Assembly (NCBI GenBank): GCA_019420545.1
Contig: JAHZGZ010000290.1
Coordinates: 2,012-8,103, forward strand
Direction of reading: 5' to 3'
Length of the DNA: 6,092 nt
Source: Bacteroidales bacterium
Lineage (GTDB): Bacteria > Bacteroidota > Bacteroidia > Bacteroidales > Muribaculaceae
The notes under the pieces are model-generated. The model saw only the letters and a program-made list of their open reading frames with translations. It did not search any database and had not been told where the DNA came from. Both the position numbers and the translations under genes were made by a program. This document shows, piece by piece, positions 1 to 5,624 of this stretch (the stretch's first letter is position 1; each line of letters starts with the position of its first letter).

Positions 1-311
1 GTGGTGCAATCGATGCTCTTCACTCCTTTCCACAGATAAAAATCCATCATCGACGCCACGAGGAAGAATCCTGCAAACATCACCCTCGGCAACAATGGCA
101 TGATATTGCGGTAAAGTATTCCCACCACCGGACACATAAGCAGTCCGATCAGCGCAAACATGCGGTATCGCCTTACCAGACGCTCCTGTGCCGACTGTAT
201 GCTGCCCCTCTCTATTCCGGCGATATCAACCCTCATATCACTCTTGTTTTCCAGACGCCCAAGTCGCTCGTCAAGGCTGTCAAGCCTACGTTTTATCTCT
301 TCAATATCCAT
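1..311 (-). CDS. Small two-helix membrane protein, probable partner of the ECF sigma factor (3' end cut by window)
   Basis: Partial gene: 103 codons are visible from the ATG at 311 and the frame is still open at base 1. The first 22 residues (MDIEEIKRRLDSLDERLGRL, then EN) form a charged heptad-like helix, probably a short coiled coil. A basic stretch (RLVRRYR, about 44-50) precedes two hydrophobic segments at about 51-67 and 73-92, followed by FYLWKGVKSID. This layout, a cytoplasmic coiled N-terminus, two membrane helices and a Y-x-x-K/R-G-V/I-K-S-I-D motif, recalls small proteins that commonly follow sigma-70 genes in Bacteroides. It starts 40 nt after the sigma stop with no gene between, so the two are probably cotranscribed. 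A role as anti-sigma factor or membrane tether is inferred from position only; no zinc-binding anti-sigma motif is visible. No clear Shine-Dalgarno sequence precedes the start. Confidence 0.75.
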   Translation of the reverse strand, partial: MDIEEIKRRLDSLDERLGRLENKSDMRVDIAGIERGSIQSAQERLVRRYRMFALIGLLMCPVVGILYRNIMPLLPRVMFAGFFLVASMMDFYLWKGVKSIDCT

Positions 312-351
312 ATTGTCAGCTTTTTATATTATTCATCATAAAAGTATGGTC

Positions 352-852
352 TCACTCGTTGGCATATCTCACCAGTTTCTCCTTGATACGTTTCAATCTC
401 GACGCCACAGTATTGCGCGGCATCGCCATCACTTTCGCAATCTCATCATAGGGATACTCGTCGAGCCAGAGTAATATCATTGCCTTCTCCAGCCCGTCAA
501 GACGGTTGATAAGGCAGTGCATCTCGGCCAGCATCTCACCGCGGTCGCCACCCTCGACAGCCACATCAGTAAGTACCGACAGCGGTGTCATCTCCCCTGC
601 CCTACGGTTCTTGCGGAAGAAACTCACGCAACTGTTGAGAGCCACCCGGTAAACCCACGTACCCGTATCGGCATCGCCGCGAAAGCCTCCCAGACCGCGC
701 CATAGATTCACATAGGTCTCCTGCCGCATATCTTCGTAGTCCTCGACACACGAAGCATACATATAGCACACTTTGTTAACCGTGCGTCCATACTCACTCA
801 GAAGCCGCGAGAATCCCTCGTCGGATTTTTCAAATTCTATATTGATATCCAT
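352..852 (-). CDS. ECF-type RNA polymerase sigma-70 factor
   Basis: 166 aa, the usual length of a minimal extracytoplasmic-function sigma factor with only regions 2 and 4. Region 2 spans about residues 17-84. It includes the core-binding and -10 recognition part (CVEDYEDMRQETYVNLWRGL at 35-54) and the promoter-melting part around GTWVYRVALNSCVSFFRKNRR (64-84). Region 4 spans about 108-160, with a helix-turn-helix in YDEIAKVMAMPRNTVASRLK (135-154) for -35 recognition. The acidic linker at 99-110 is unconserved. It should direct RNA polymerase to a small regulon, possibly including its own gene, because an ECF-like promoter lies 61-88 nt upstream of the start. The ATG at 852 is the first in frame and gives a full region 2. 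The gene downstream encodes a small membrane protein that may regulate it. The signal and target genes cannot be told from the sequence. Confidence 0.95.
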   Translation of the reverse strand: MDINIEFEKSDEGFSRLLSEYGRTVNKVCYMYASCVEDYEDMRQETYVNLWRGLGGFRGDADTGTWVYRVALNSCVSFFRKNRRAGEMTPLSVLTDVAVEGGDRGEMLAEMHCLINRLDGLEKAMILLWLDEYPYDEIAKVMAMPRNTVASRLKRIKEKLVRYANE

Positions 853-912
853 ATTGACATTTCAGAAACCGGCATTATGTTGCACGATCATTTTTCCGGC
901 TTCTCAATATCG

Positions 913-940
913 TTAGACGCGCCCTATAGTTATTAGTTCC
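913..940 (-). promoter_or_regulatory. Putative ECF sigma-dependent promoter of the sigma factor gene
   Basis: On the minus strand GGAACT (940-935) is followed 15 nt later by CGTCTAA (919-913), or 17 nt later if the -10 is taken as TCTAA. This resembles the GGAAC -35 and CGTC/TCTAA -10 of ECF promoters and not the TTTG / TAnnTTTG housekeeping pattern of Bacteroidota. It would place the transcript start near 905, leaving a leader of about 50 nt before the ATG at 852. Its position directly upstream of an ECF sigma gene suggests autoregulation. The match is by eye, not by a scoring matrix. Confidence 0.55.
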
Positions 941-960
941 GCCGCATTACAAAAAATCTG

Positions 961-1347
961 TCACTTTACCACATTCCCTCTCTTGTCGACATAGTACCAC
1001 GCATCACTGTGCCAGTAATGATACTCCCCACCGCTGCCATCCACCTCGCGCAGTTCGCCACCGTCGGTCACCCGCGCTTTCCCACCATCAAACGGGAACC
1101 CGAAAGCAAATCTCGGCGCTATAGCCACACGCCCATGCTCCGCATCATAATAACCTATCATCCCGTTGCGCCCCACAATCCTGTACATCCCCTCGCTCAC
1201 ATAATCATCCCCGTTATCATATTGGTACACTGCATATTCCGGTTCCGGCACAACATGCATAACCACACAGCCGCTCACTGCCGACATCACCATCGCCACC
1301 ATCGCCGTCATAGCCGCCATCGTCTTCCAAATAAAAGGGCACCTCAT
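961..1347 (-). CDS. Small WG-repeat lipoprotein
   Basis: 128 aa. The N-terminus (MRCPFIWKTM) carries R2 and K8, followed by a hydrophobic core rich in Ala, Met and Val and the lipobox V-S-G-C with the cysteine at residue 27. It is probably a lipidated envelope protein. The mature part has one WG-type repeat at about 54-93 (MIGYYD, then VAIAPRFAFGFPFDGGKARV), matching the G-x-I-G-Y-x-D...V-x-I-x-P-x-F...PF-x-x-G-x-A-x-V pattern. A second, incomplete copy lies at 116-128 (AWYYVDKRGNVVK). WG repeats form small beta modules of unknown role. The gene starts 2 nt after the stop of the DUF1810 gene, so it is almost certainly transcribed with it and perhaps translationally coupled. An internal start at Met10 would lose the positive n-region, so the ATG at 1347 is preferred. 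The specific function is unknown. Confidence 0.8.
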   Translation of the reverse strand: MRCPFIWKTMAAMTAMVAMVMSAVSGCVVMHVVPEPEYAVYQYDNGDDYVSEGMYRIVGRNGMIGYYDAEHGRVAIAPRFAFGFPFDGGKARVTDGGELREVDGSGGEYHYWHSDAWYYVDKRGNVVK

Positions 1348-1349
1348 AA

Positions 1350-1769
1350 TTATACTACCGAATTGGGATCACGGCCGCCGCCATAAAACTGCTCCAGGAC
1401 ACGCCCGAACACATCATTCGGCGAAATGCTGTCAAACAGTGTCATCGACGACCGCACTTTCATCGCATCGAGCCCCCCAAATATCCTCTCGGCACTTCTG
1501 TCACGCCAATCAAGCAACGCCTCGCTTATTTCGCGCAACCGCTTGCCGAGTACCGGATGCGCCAGATACGCCTCAGCCTCAGGGCGTCCCGACAGTCCGA
1601 AGAAATACGCCCCCCGGCTCTCCCCAAGACCGCGCAACTGAGGGAACACATACCATATCCAGTGACTGACCTTCCGTCCGTTACGTATCTCACTGAGCGC
1701 AATGTCATATCCGCTCCACCGGTCGGCCTGCGGCTCAAGAAACCGCCCGATATCATTCTCATTATCCAT
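1350..1769 (-). CDS. DUF1810 family protein
   Basis: 139 aa from the chosen start, the normal size for DUF1810 (about 140 aa). The family core is present: RFLEPQADRWSGYDIALSEI, then GRKVSHWIWYVFPQLRGLG, then YLAHPVLGKRLREISEALL, then MKVRSSMTLFDSISPN, ending FGRVLEQFYGGGRDPNSVV. It is a cytoplasmic alpha-helical family; no biochemical function is established that I can name with confidence. The frame is open further upstream to an ATG at 1820. That longer form would run through the -33 and -7 promoter elements at 1790-1821, so it is rejected. The ATG at 1769 has an AAGGA five bases upstream, whereas the alternative ATG at 1775 would sit on top of that AAGGA. The WG-repeat lipoprotein gene follows after 2 nt. 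Confidence 0.9.
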   Translation of the reverse strand: MDNENDIGRFLEPQADRWSGYDIALSEIRNGRKVSHWIWYVFPQLRGLGESRGAYFFGLSGRPEAEAYLAHPVLGKRLREISEALLDWRDRSAERIFGGLDAMKVRSSMTLFDSISPNDVFGRVLEQFYGGGRDPNSVV

Positions 1770-1774
1770 ATTCA

Positions 1775-1779
1775 TCCTT
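1775..1779 (-). promoter_or_regulatory. Shine-Dalgarno AAGGA that decides the DUF1810 start
   Basis: On the minus strand AAGGA is followed by a 5-nt spacer and the ATG at 1769. It overlaps the other candidate ATG (1773-1775), so it favours the shorter form. Confidence 0.6.
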
Positions 1780-1789
1780 ATGTTTTCAG

Positions 1790-1821
1790 CAAAGATACAA
1801 CATCTTGACAGCGCAAACAAA
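1790..1821 (-). promoter_or_regulatory. Bacteroides-type housekeeping promoter for the DUF1810 operon
   Basis: The minus strand reads TTTG (1821-1818), a 20-nt spacer, then TATCTTTG (1797-1790), a full match to the TAnnTTTG -7 box of the primary Bacteroidota sigma factor with the usual spacing to the -33 TTTG. Transcription would begin around 1784, only about 15 nt before the ATG at 1769. That leaves room for the AAGGA ribosome binding site and little else. Confidence 0.75.
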
Positions 1822-1851
1822 TTCAGTTTTCATCAAAAATATGGCGGATTA

Positions 1852-1883
1852 TTTGCAATCGAAGCAATGAATTCATATATTTG
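1852..1883 (+). promoter_or_regulatory. Bacteroides-type housekeeping promoter for the DUF4234 gene
   Basis: TTTG (1852-1855), a 20-nt spacer, then TATATTTG (1876-1883) match the -33 and -7 elements of the Bacteroidota primary sigma factor. The expected transcript start near 1889 gives a leader of about 30 nt before the ATG at 1919. It is divergent from the DUF1810 promoter; the two -33 boxes are 30 nt apart. A short TTGC-N7-GCAA palindrome (1853-1867) overlaps the -33 end, but it is too short to call an operator. Confidence 0.75.
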
Positions 1884-1918
1884 CGGAAGTATCAATCATT
1901 AACCCACAATTTCTTATT

Positions 1919-2343
1919 ATGTTACCTACCAACCGAGGATTCTGGCTTACATTCCTCCTCTCGATTATCACCTTAGGCTTTTACCAGTGGTACCTGATCT
2001 ATGCCTTTGCCAAGGAAACCAATATTGCATGTCGCAATGACATTCTACCGGGCTGCTCCTCTTCATCGTGTTCTCGATTATCACCCTGGGTATCTACTCC
2101 ATAGTATGGTATTGCATGTGGATCACGCGTTGCAACACATATCTCGCCGTCAACGGCCGTCCGCAGGGCCTTCAGGTCACCACCTACATCCTCTCCATAT
2201 TCTTCGGATGGCTTACCCTCGGCATCTTCAACCTCGTGGTATTCTGCAAGATGCTCTATCTCCAAAATGCAGTCAACAGCACCTACAACAATCTCAACGG
2301 TTATGTTCCCGCCACCCCGGCAGGATTCGCACCGGCAGTCTGA
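1919..2343 (+). pseudogene. DUF4234 family membrane protein, broken by a frameshift near 2040
   Basis: Two adjacent frames together encode one DUF4234-like protein. The first frame gives residues 1-41, starting MLPTNRGFWLTFLLSIITLG and running through YAFAKETNIACRND, the usual first half. It then runs into unrelated sequence and stops at 2102-2104. The expected continuation (HSTGLLLFIVFSIITLGIYS, later ILSIFFGWLTLGIFNLVVFCK) is in the other frame from 2041 to the stop at 2341-2343. That frame has a TGA at 2038-2040, so it cannot be read through from upstream. Loss of 4 nt (or 1 nt) between AATGA and CATTC explains the break; repair would give about 142 aa. Three hydrophobic segments are present: two start with SIITLG(F/I)Y and the third is TYILSIFFGWLTLGIFNLVVF. 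The coding region is otherwise intact and its promoter is good, so the lesion is recent, phase-variable or a sequencing error. A separate second half starting at the GTG at 2068 is conceivable. The function of the family is unknown. Confidence 0.8.
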
Positions 2344-2353
2344 TCGGTAGTAA

Positions 2354-3103
2354 TCATTGTCTTCCGAAAATCTCACACTCCGCCCGACGCAACTTGTCGA
2401 GCGAACCTATATCGTGCCAGCTCGTACCCTCGGGCTGGCACCATCCTTTTATATCCATGCGCCCGCATGCGTCGATATAATAATCGGTTATGGAAAACAC
2501 TTCCCTGCCGTTCCCGCGCGCATAGCCGCACAGATCTCCGAGAAGACGCGGAGATATTATATGCACGCCCCCGAAGGCATATTGCAAGAGTGGGGATGCA
2601 TCCACACCGTCAGGACGCACAGCGCCATTGCGTGTGTCCGTCCAGCCGTGCATACGCATATCCTTGTCAAAAAGCAGATAGCGCGACGTATCACGCGCGG
2701 CCACAAGCAGCGTAGCGTCGGCACCCGACGCGGCATGCATGCGCGCCATCTCGCCGAAATCCACGTCGGTATATATGTCGGCATTATGCAACAGCACGGG
2801 CTCGTCGCCCGCGAGCCATCGTGCCGCCTCTGCCACACCTCCACCCGTGTCGAGAAGCAGCGCGCTCTCGTCGCTTACGTGAAGCCGCATACCGAAATCG
2901 CCGTTATCCCGCAGGAAAGCCTTCACCTTCTCCGCGAAATGATGCACGTTGACTACCACCTCCCCTACTCCACATTCTTTCATGCGCAGCAGCACACGCT
3001 CAAGCATGGCCACGCCGCCAAGCTCCACAAGAGCCTTCGGCACCGTATCGGTAAGCGGACGAAGTCGCGTGCCGAGTCCTGCGGCAAACACCATCCCTTT
3101 CAT
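2354..3103 (-). CDS. MurU-like sugar-1-phosphate nucleotidyltransferase
   Basis: 249 aa, cytoplasmic. The N-terminus has the nucleotidyltransferase signature FAAGLGTRLRPLTDTVPKAL (5-24), whose glycine-rich loop, Arg and Lys23 bind the nucleoside triphosphate. It is followed by LLDTGGGV (83-90), the metal-binding segment LLHNADIYTDVDF (104-116, Asp109), and WHDIGSL (229-235) near the C-terminus. The TGGG, NADIYTD and WxDIG forms are close to MurU, which makes UDP-MurNAc from UTP and MurNAc-alpha-1-phosphate in the peptidoglycan recycling bypass. It is somewhat longer than Pseudomonas MurU (about 220-225 aa). Its ATG overlaps the stop of the upstream sugar kinase gene as ATGA, so the two are translationally coupled, like the amgK-murU pair. 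The frame stays open upstream to 3235 inside the kinase gene, but the signature begins right after the Met at 3103. Substrate assignment is inference; a GDP- or ADP-sugar role is possible. The gene converges on the DUF4234 gene with a 10-nt gap. Confidence 0.88.
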   Translation of the reverse strand: MKGMVFAAGLGTRLRPLTDTVPKALVELGGVAMLERVLLRMKECGVGEVVVNVHHFAEKVKAFLRDNGDFGMRLHVSDESALLLDTGGGVAEAARWLAGDEPVLLHNADIYTDVDFGEMARMHAASGADATLLVAARDTSRYLLFDKDMRMHGWTDTRNGAVRPDGVDASPLLQYAFGGVHIISPRLLGDLCGYARGNGREVFSITDYYIDACGRMDIKGWCQPEGTSWHDIGSLDKLRRAECEIFGRQ

Positions 3104-4569
3104 CGCCGTGCGTTGTAGGTTATAGTAATACCCTGCTCGCGGTGACACAGCACCACTCTCACTCCGAATTTCTCGTTGAGGTGGCTTGCCATATGCTCGG
3201 CAGCATACACCGACCTGTGCTGACCGCCGGTACAACCGAAGCTGACCATAAGCTGCGAAAATCCACGCTCCAGATAGTCGGCCACAGTCATGTCAACAAG
3301 CGCATAGGCGTTATCGAGATATTTCGTGATTCCTCCGTCGCTCTCAAGAAAATCGATCACGGCCTGGTCACGACCGGTAAGAGTAAGGAACTGCGGATAG
3401 CGCCCCGGATTGTTAAGCCCACGGCAGTCAAACACGAATCCGCCTCCGTTGGGAGTATTATCATCGGGAATACCCGACTTGCGGTAACCGAAGCTGTACA
3501 CCCTCACCGCCATATCCTTGTTGACACCCTTGTCGGCATTCCAACGTGGCAGATCCACCAGCCGGCGCAATGTCTCCATAAGGTAAGGCATACCATCCGG
3601 AGCATCATCAAGCAGACGGCGCAGATTCTCTATGGCCGCCGGAATGCTCTGAATGAAGTGCGCCTTACGCTGCACAAGTCCGCGAAGCCCGTATGCCCCG
3701 AGCACCTGAAGCGTGCGGAGCAGCACAAACAGTTTCAGCTCCCGTCGGAATTTCGCTCCGTCAATCGCCACATACGGTGCCGACGCACGTATATATTCAT
3801 CAATAAGTTCCTCACGCAGGTCGTCGGGATAATGCGCCTGTGCCTGCCATAGAAACGACACCACATCGTAGTGATAAGGACCGCGGCGTCCACCCTGGAA
3901 GTCGATAAACCGCGGAGTTCCGTCGGCGGCAATCATCACATTGCGCGACTGAAAATCGCGGTACATGAATGTGGGCGTGTCATGCTCCAGCACCCTGTCA
4001 CACAGCTCTTGGAAATTCCTCTCAAGCAGCACCTCGGAATGCTCCACGCCGGCAGGCTTCAGAAAGCAATACTTAAAGTAGTTGAGATCCCACATAAGCG
4101 CCTGCCGATCCATCGACCCCACGGGGAAACATACCCTGTCGAAGTCAAGCCCCTCGGCGCCTTTCCACTGTATGGCCGGCAATGCTGCTATTGTCCTGCG
4201 CAATATCTCACGCAACTCATCGCTCCACAGCCCCTGCGCACGTCCGGGCGCAATGACTCCGAAGAGTGCCGTGGAGCCGAGATCCTCCTGAAGATAATGT
4301 ATGCCGTCGGAGCTTACCGCACGCACTTCCGGCACCGGCAGACCTTTATCCCGGAAATGACGCGAAAGTTGTACAAATGCACGGTTTTCGGCAACGTCGG
4401 TACCCACCACGCCTATCAGCGACTCCGGGCCGCGCAGCCTGTAATACTTACGGCTCGATCCTGCACCCGGAAGCAGCATGATGCTATCCGGAGCGGAACC
4501 TACAGTCTCTATATACAGACGGGAGAGTTCGTTATCTCCCCCGCCGATTGCACTTTTATCTTCATTCAT
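3100..4569 (-). CDS. APH-fold sugar kinase fused to a RapZ-like C-terminal domain
   Basis: 489 aa, cytoplasmic, two domains. Residues about 15-335 are an aminoglycoside phosphotransferase/choline kinase fold. The catalytic loop is FMYRDFQSRNVM (201-212), with Asp205 and Asn210, where Tyr replaces the first His of the usual HxDxxxxN. The metal-binding segment is FIDFQGGRRGPYHYDVVSFL (221-240, Asp223). The IDFQ...GP..YDV pattern is typical of AmgK, the anomeric MurNAc/GlcNAc 1-kinase. Residues about 354-475 match the C-terminal domain of RapZ: RVYSFGYRKSGIPDDN, FVFDCRGLNNPGRYP, LTGRDQAVIDFLE and FGCTGGQHRSVYAAEHMA. The GCTGGxHRSV loop (445-454) corresponds to the pocket that binds glucosamine-6-phosphate in E. 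coli RapZ. RapZ's own P-loop ATPase domain is absent. AGGAG lies 6 nt before the ATG at 4569. The MurU-like gene overlaps its stop by 4 nt. Phosphorylation of an amino sugar on C1 is inferred from similarity and context; regulation by the RapZ-like domain is a hypothesis. Confidence 0.9.
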   Translation of the reverse strand: MNEDKSAIGGGDNELSRLYIETVGSAPDSIMLLPGAGSSRKYYRLRGPESLIGVVGTDVAENRAFVQLSRHFRDKGLPVPEVRAVSSDGIHYLQEDLGSTALFGVIAPGRAQGLWSDELREILRRTIAALPAIQWKGAEGLDFDRVCFPVGSMDRQALMWDLNYFKYCFLKPAGVEHSEVLLERNFQELCDRVLEHDTPTFMYRDFQSRNVMIAADGTPRFIDFQGGRRGPYHYDVVSFLWQAQAHYPDDLREELIDEYIRASAPYVAIDGAKFRRELKLFVLLRTLQVLGAYGLRGLVQRKAHFIQSIPAAIENLRRLLDDAPDGMPYLMETLRRLVDLPRWNADKGVNKDMAVRVYSFGYRKSGIPDDNTPNGGGFVFDCRGLNNPGRYPQFLTLTGRDQAVIDFLESDGGITKYLDNAYALVDMTVADYLERGFSQLMVSFGCTGGQHRSVYAAEHMASHLNEKFGVRVVLCHREQGITITYNARR

Positions 4570-4575
4570 AATTTA

Positions 4576-4580
4576 CTCCT
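4576..4580 (-). promoter_or_regulatory. Strong Shine-Dalgarno AGGAG for the kinase-RapZ fusion gene
   Basis: AGGAG with a 6-nt spacer before the ATG at 4569. It stands out because most other starts in this window lack a recognisable Shine-Dalgarno, as is common in Bacteroidota. It fixes the start of the fusion protein. No TTTG / TAnnTTTG promoter is visible in the 67-nt gap between this gene and the permease gene upstream. Confidence 0.65.
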
Positions 4581-4636
4581 ATACACGTACTATAGAATTT
4601 TTCTCATGAATACACACACTCTCTTTGCCTCACACG

Positions 4637-5572
4637 TCAGTGGGTAGGCTTGCTCGGATGCCCCAAGCTCAGCCGATCGGTAAGAATCACCCCCACAAGT
4701 ATGAGCGCACAGCCCACATAACCCACCCAAGTCACTTGCTCGCCGAGCAGAAGAGCCGACGCCACAAGGGTGATGATAGGCTGCACATACAGATAATTGT
4801 TGGCCTTCACGGCACCGAGTCCTTTGACGGCCCAGGCCCATATCAGAAATGCGAGCATTGAGCAGAACACACCCAGAAAAAGAAAGTTGGCCCATACGGT
4901 AGTCTCGGCAAACACGCTCAGACTTCCGTGATGCCTCTCTGTAAACAGAAACGGCAATGCGGTAAGCAGCCCGTAAAAAAATGTCTTGCGGGTAATGAAC
5001 AGTACCGTATAGAAAGCGCTCAGTTTACGCAACACGAGCGAATACACGGCCCAGCTGACGGCAGCCGACAGCGCGAGAAAGTCGCCGAGCGGTTTTACAG
5101 CCAGCACAAACGAACTGTTGAATATCACCAGCCCCACACCTAAAAAGGCCACGAGCGAGCCTGCGATCATACCTTTCGACGGACGTTCCGATTTATAAAG
5201 TGCGCCGACAAGCAGCGTGGTTATAAGCGGAGCGAGCGTCACTATAAGCGACACATTTGACACAAGCGTATGTTCCAGCGCAGTATTCTCGGCAATGAAA
5301 TACAGTGAGCCGCCACACATGCCGCACGCCACAAACAGGAGCTCATCGCGCACGGAATTCGACACCAGACGCTTGTGACATATCAGAAGTATCAGCAGAT
5401 ATGCCATCAAAGTACGGAACACATACACTTCCGTAGGCTGCAGACCATGCTCCAGCAGCACTTTCGTAGCCACAAACGATACACCCCATGCCGCGACGGT
5501 CAGCAGCGCGCCGACGTTATAAAGTATCATGGTCATGTGCGTATGATGTGTTGTGCCGGTAGGTGAGGTCAT
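4637..5572 (-). CDS. EamA/DMT-superfamily permease, ten membrane helices
   Basis: 311 aa inner-membrane protein with two EamA repeats. Repeat one (about 17-152) starts ALLTVAAWGVSFVATKVLLE and includes PTEVYVFRTLMAYLLILLI and SLYFIAENTALEHT...LAPLITTLL. Repeat two (about 163-300) starts DFLALSAAVSWAVYSLVLRK and includes YLYVQPIITLVASALLLGEQVTWVGYVGCALILVGVIL. The WG.sF and (Y/I)xxPl..lla...LGE patterns are typical of drug/metabolite exporters. Family members export amino acids, nucleobases or other small metabolites, and the substrate cannot be told here. The ATG at 5572 gives a 12-residue polar, His/Thr-rich extension. The ATGs at 5536 and 5530 would begin nearer the first helix and are serious alternatives, as no Shine-Dalgarno supports any of them. 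The kinase-RapZ gene follows after 67 nt with no recognisable promoter, so cotranscription is possible, which would make an amino-sugar or cell-wall-related substrate conceivable but unproven. Confidence 0.93.
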   Translation of the reverse strand: MTSPTGTTHHTHMTMILYNVGALLTVAAWGVSFVATKVLLEHGLQPTEVYVFRTLMAYLLILLICHKRLVSNSVRDELLFVACGMCGGSLYFIAENTALEHTLVSNVSLIVTLAPLITTLLVGALYKSERPSKGMIAGSLVAFLGVGLVIFNSSFVLAVKPLGDFLALSAAVSWAVYSLVLRKLSAFYTVLFITRKTFFYGLLTALPFLFTERHHGSLSVFAETTVWANFLFLGVFCSMLAFLIWAWAVKGLGAVKANNYLYVQPIITLVASALLLGEQVTWVGYVGCALILVGVILTDRLSLGHPSKPTH

Positions 5573-5624
5573 AAAAATGCAGTTTGATTTCCCATTGCAC
5601 TACAAGGAAGCATCAGAGCGTATT

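Noticed and set aside
950..963. T tract just after the WG lipoprotein stop as a terminator
   Set aside because: No convincing stem-loop precedes the six T residues, so I do not call a terminator.
1009..1386. Plus-strand open frame rich in His and Arg opposite the WG lipoprotein gene
   Set aside because: It is antisense to a gene with a signal peptide, lipobox and WG repeat. The His-rich tail mirrors the Ala/Met/Val signal sequence on the other strand.
1350..1820. Longer DUF1810 reading frame starting at 1820 (156 aa)
   Set aside because: The extra residues (MFALSRCCIFAENIR) do not resemble the family, and their codons overlap a consensus -33/-7 promoter. The ATG at 1769 has its own AAGGA.
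1853..1867. TTGC-N7-GCAA palindrome at the -33 box of the DUF4234 promoter
   Set aside because: Four-base arms are expected by chance in AT-rich intergenic DNA. Nothing else supports an operator.
2326..2360. Possible bidirectional terminator between the convergent DUF4234 and nucleotidyltransferase genes
   Set aside because: Only a weak ACCG...CGGT pairing is visible and there is no T tract on either strand.
2354..3235. Longer nucleotidyltransferase reading frame starting at 3235 (293 aa)
   Set aside because: The extra 44 residues lie within the RapZ-like domain of the upstream gene in another frame and look non-native. The conserved signature begins directly after the Met at 3103, which overlaps the upstream stop as ATGA.
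4570..4636. Promoter for the kinase-RapZ gene in the gap after the permease
   Set aside because: No TTTG / TAnnTTTG pair is present. An isolated TATAGTAC word has neither the TTTG end nor a -33 partner.
2357..4647. Long plus-strand open frames (about 236-258 codons) opposite the kinase and nucleotidyltransferase genes
   Set aside because: They are antisense to clearly conserved minus-strand genes, have no recognisable motifs, and their composition (many His, Arg, Pro) fits the complement of GC-rich codons.
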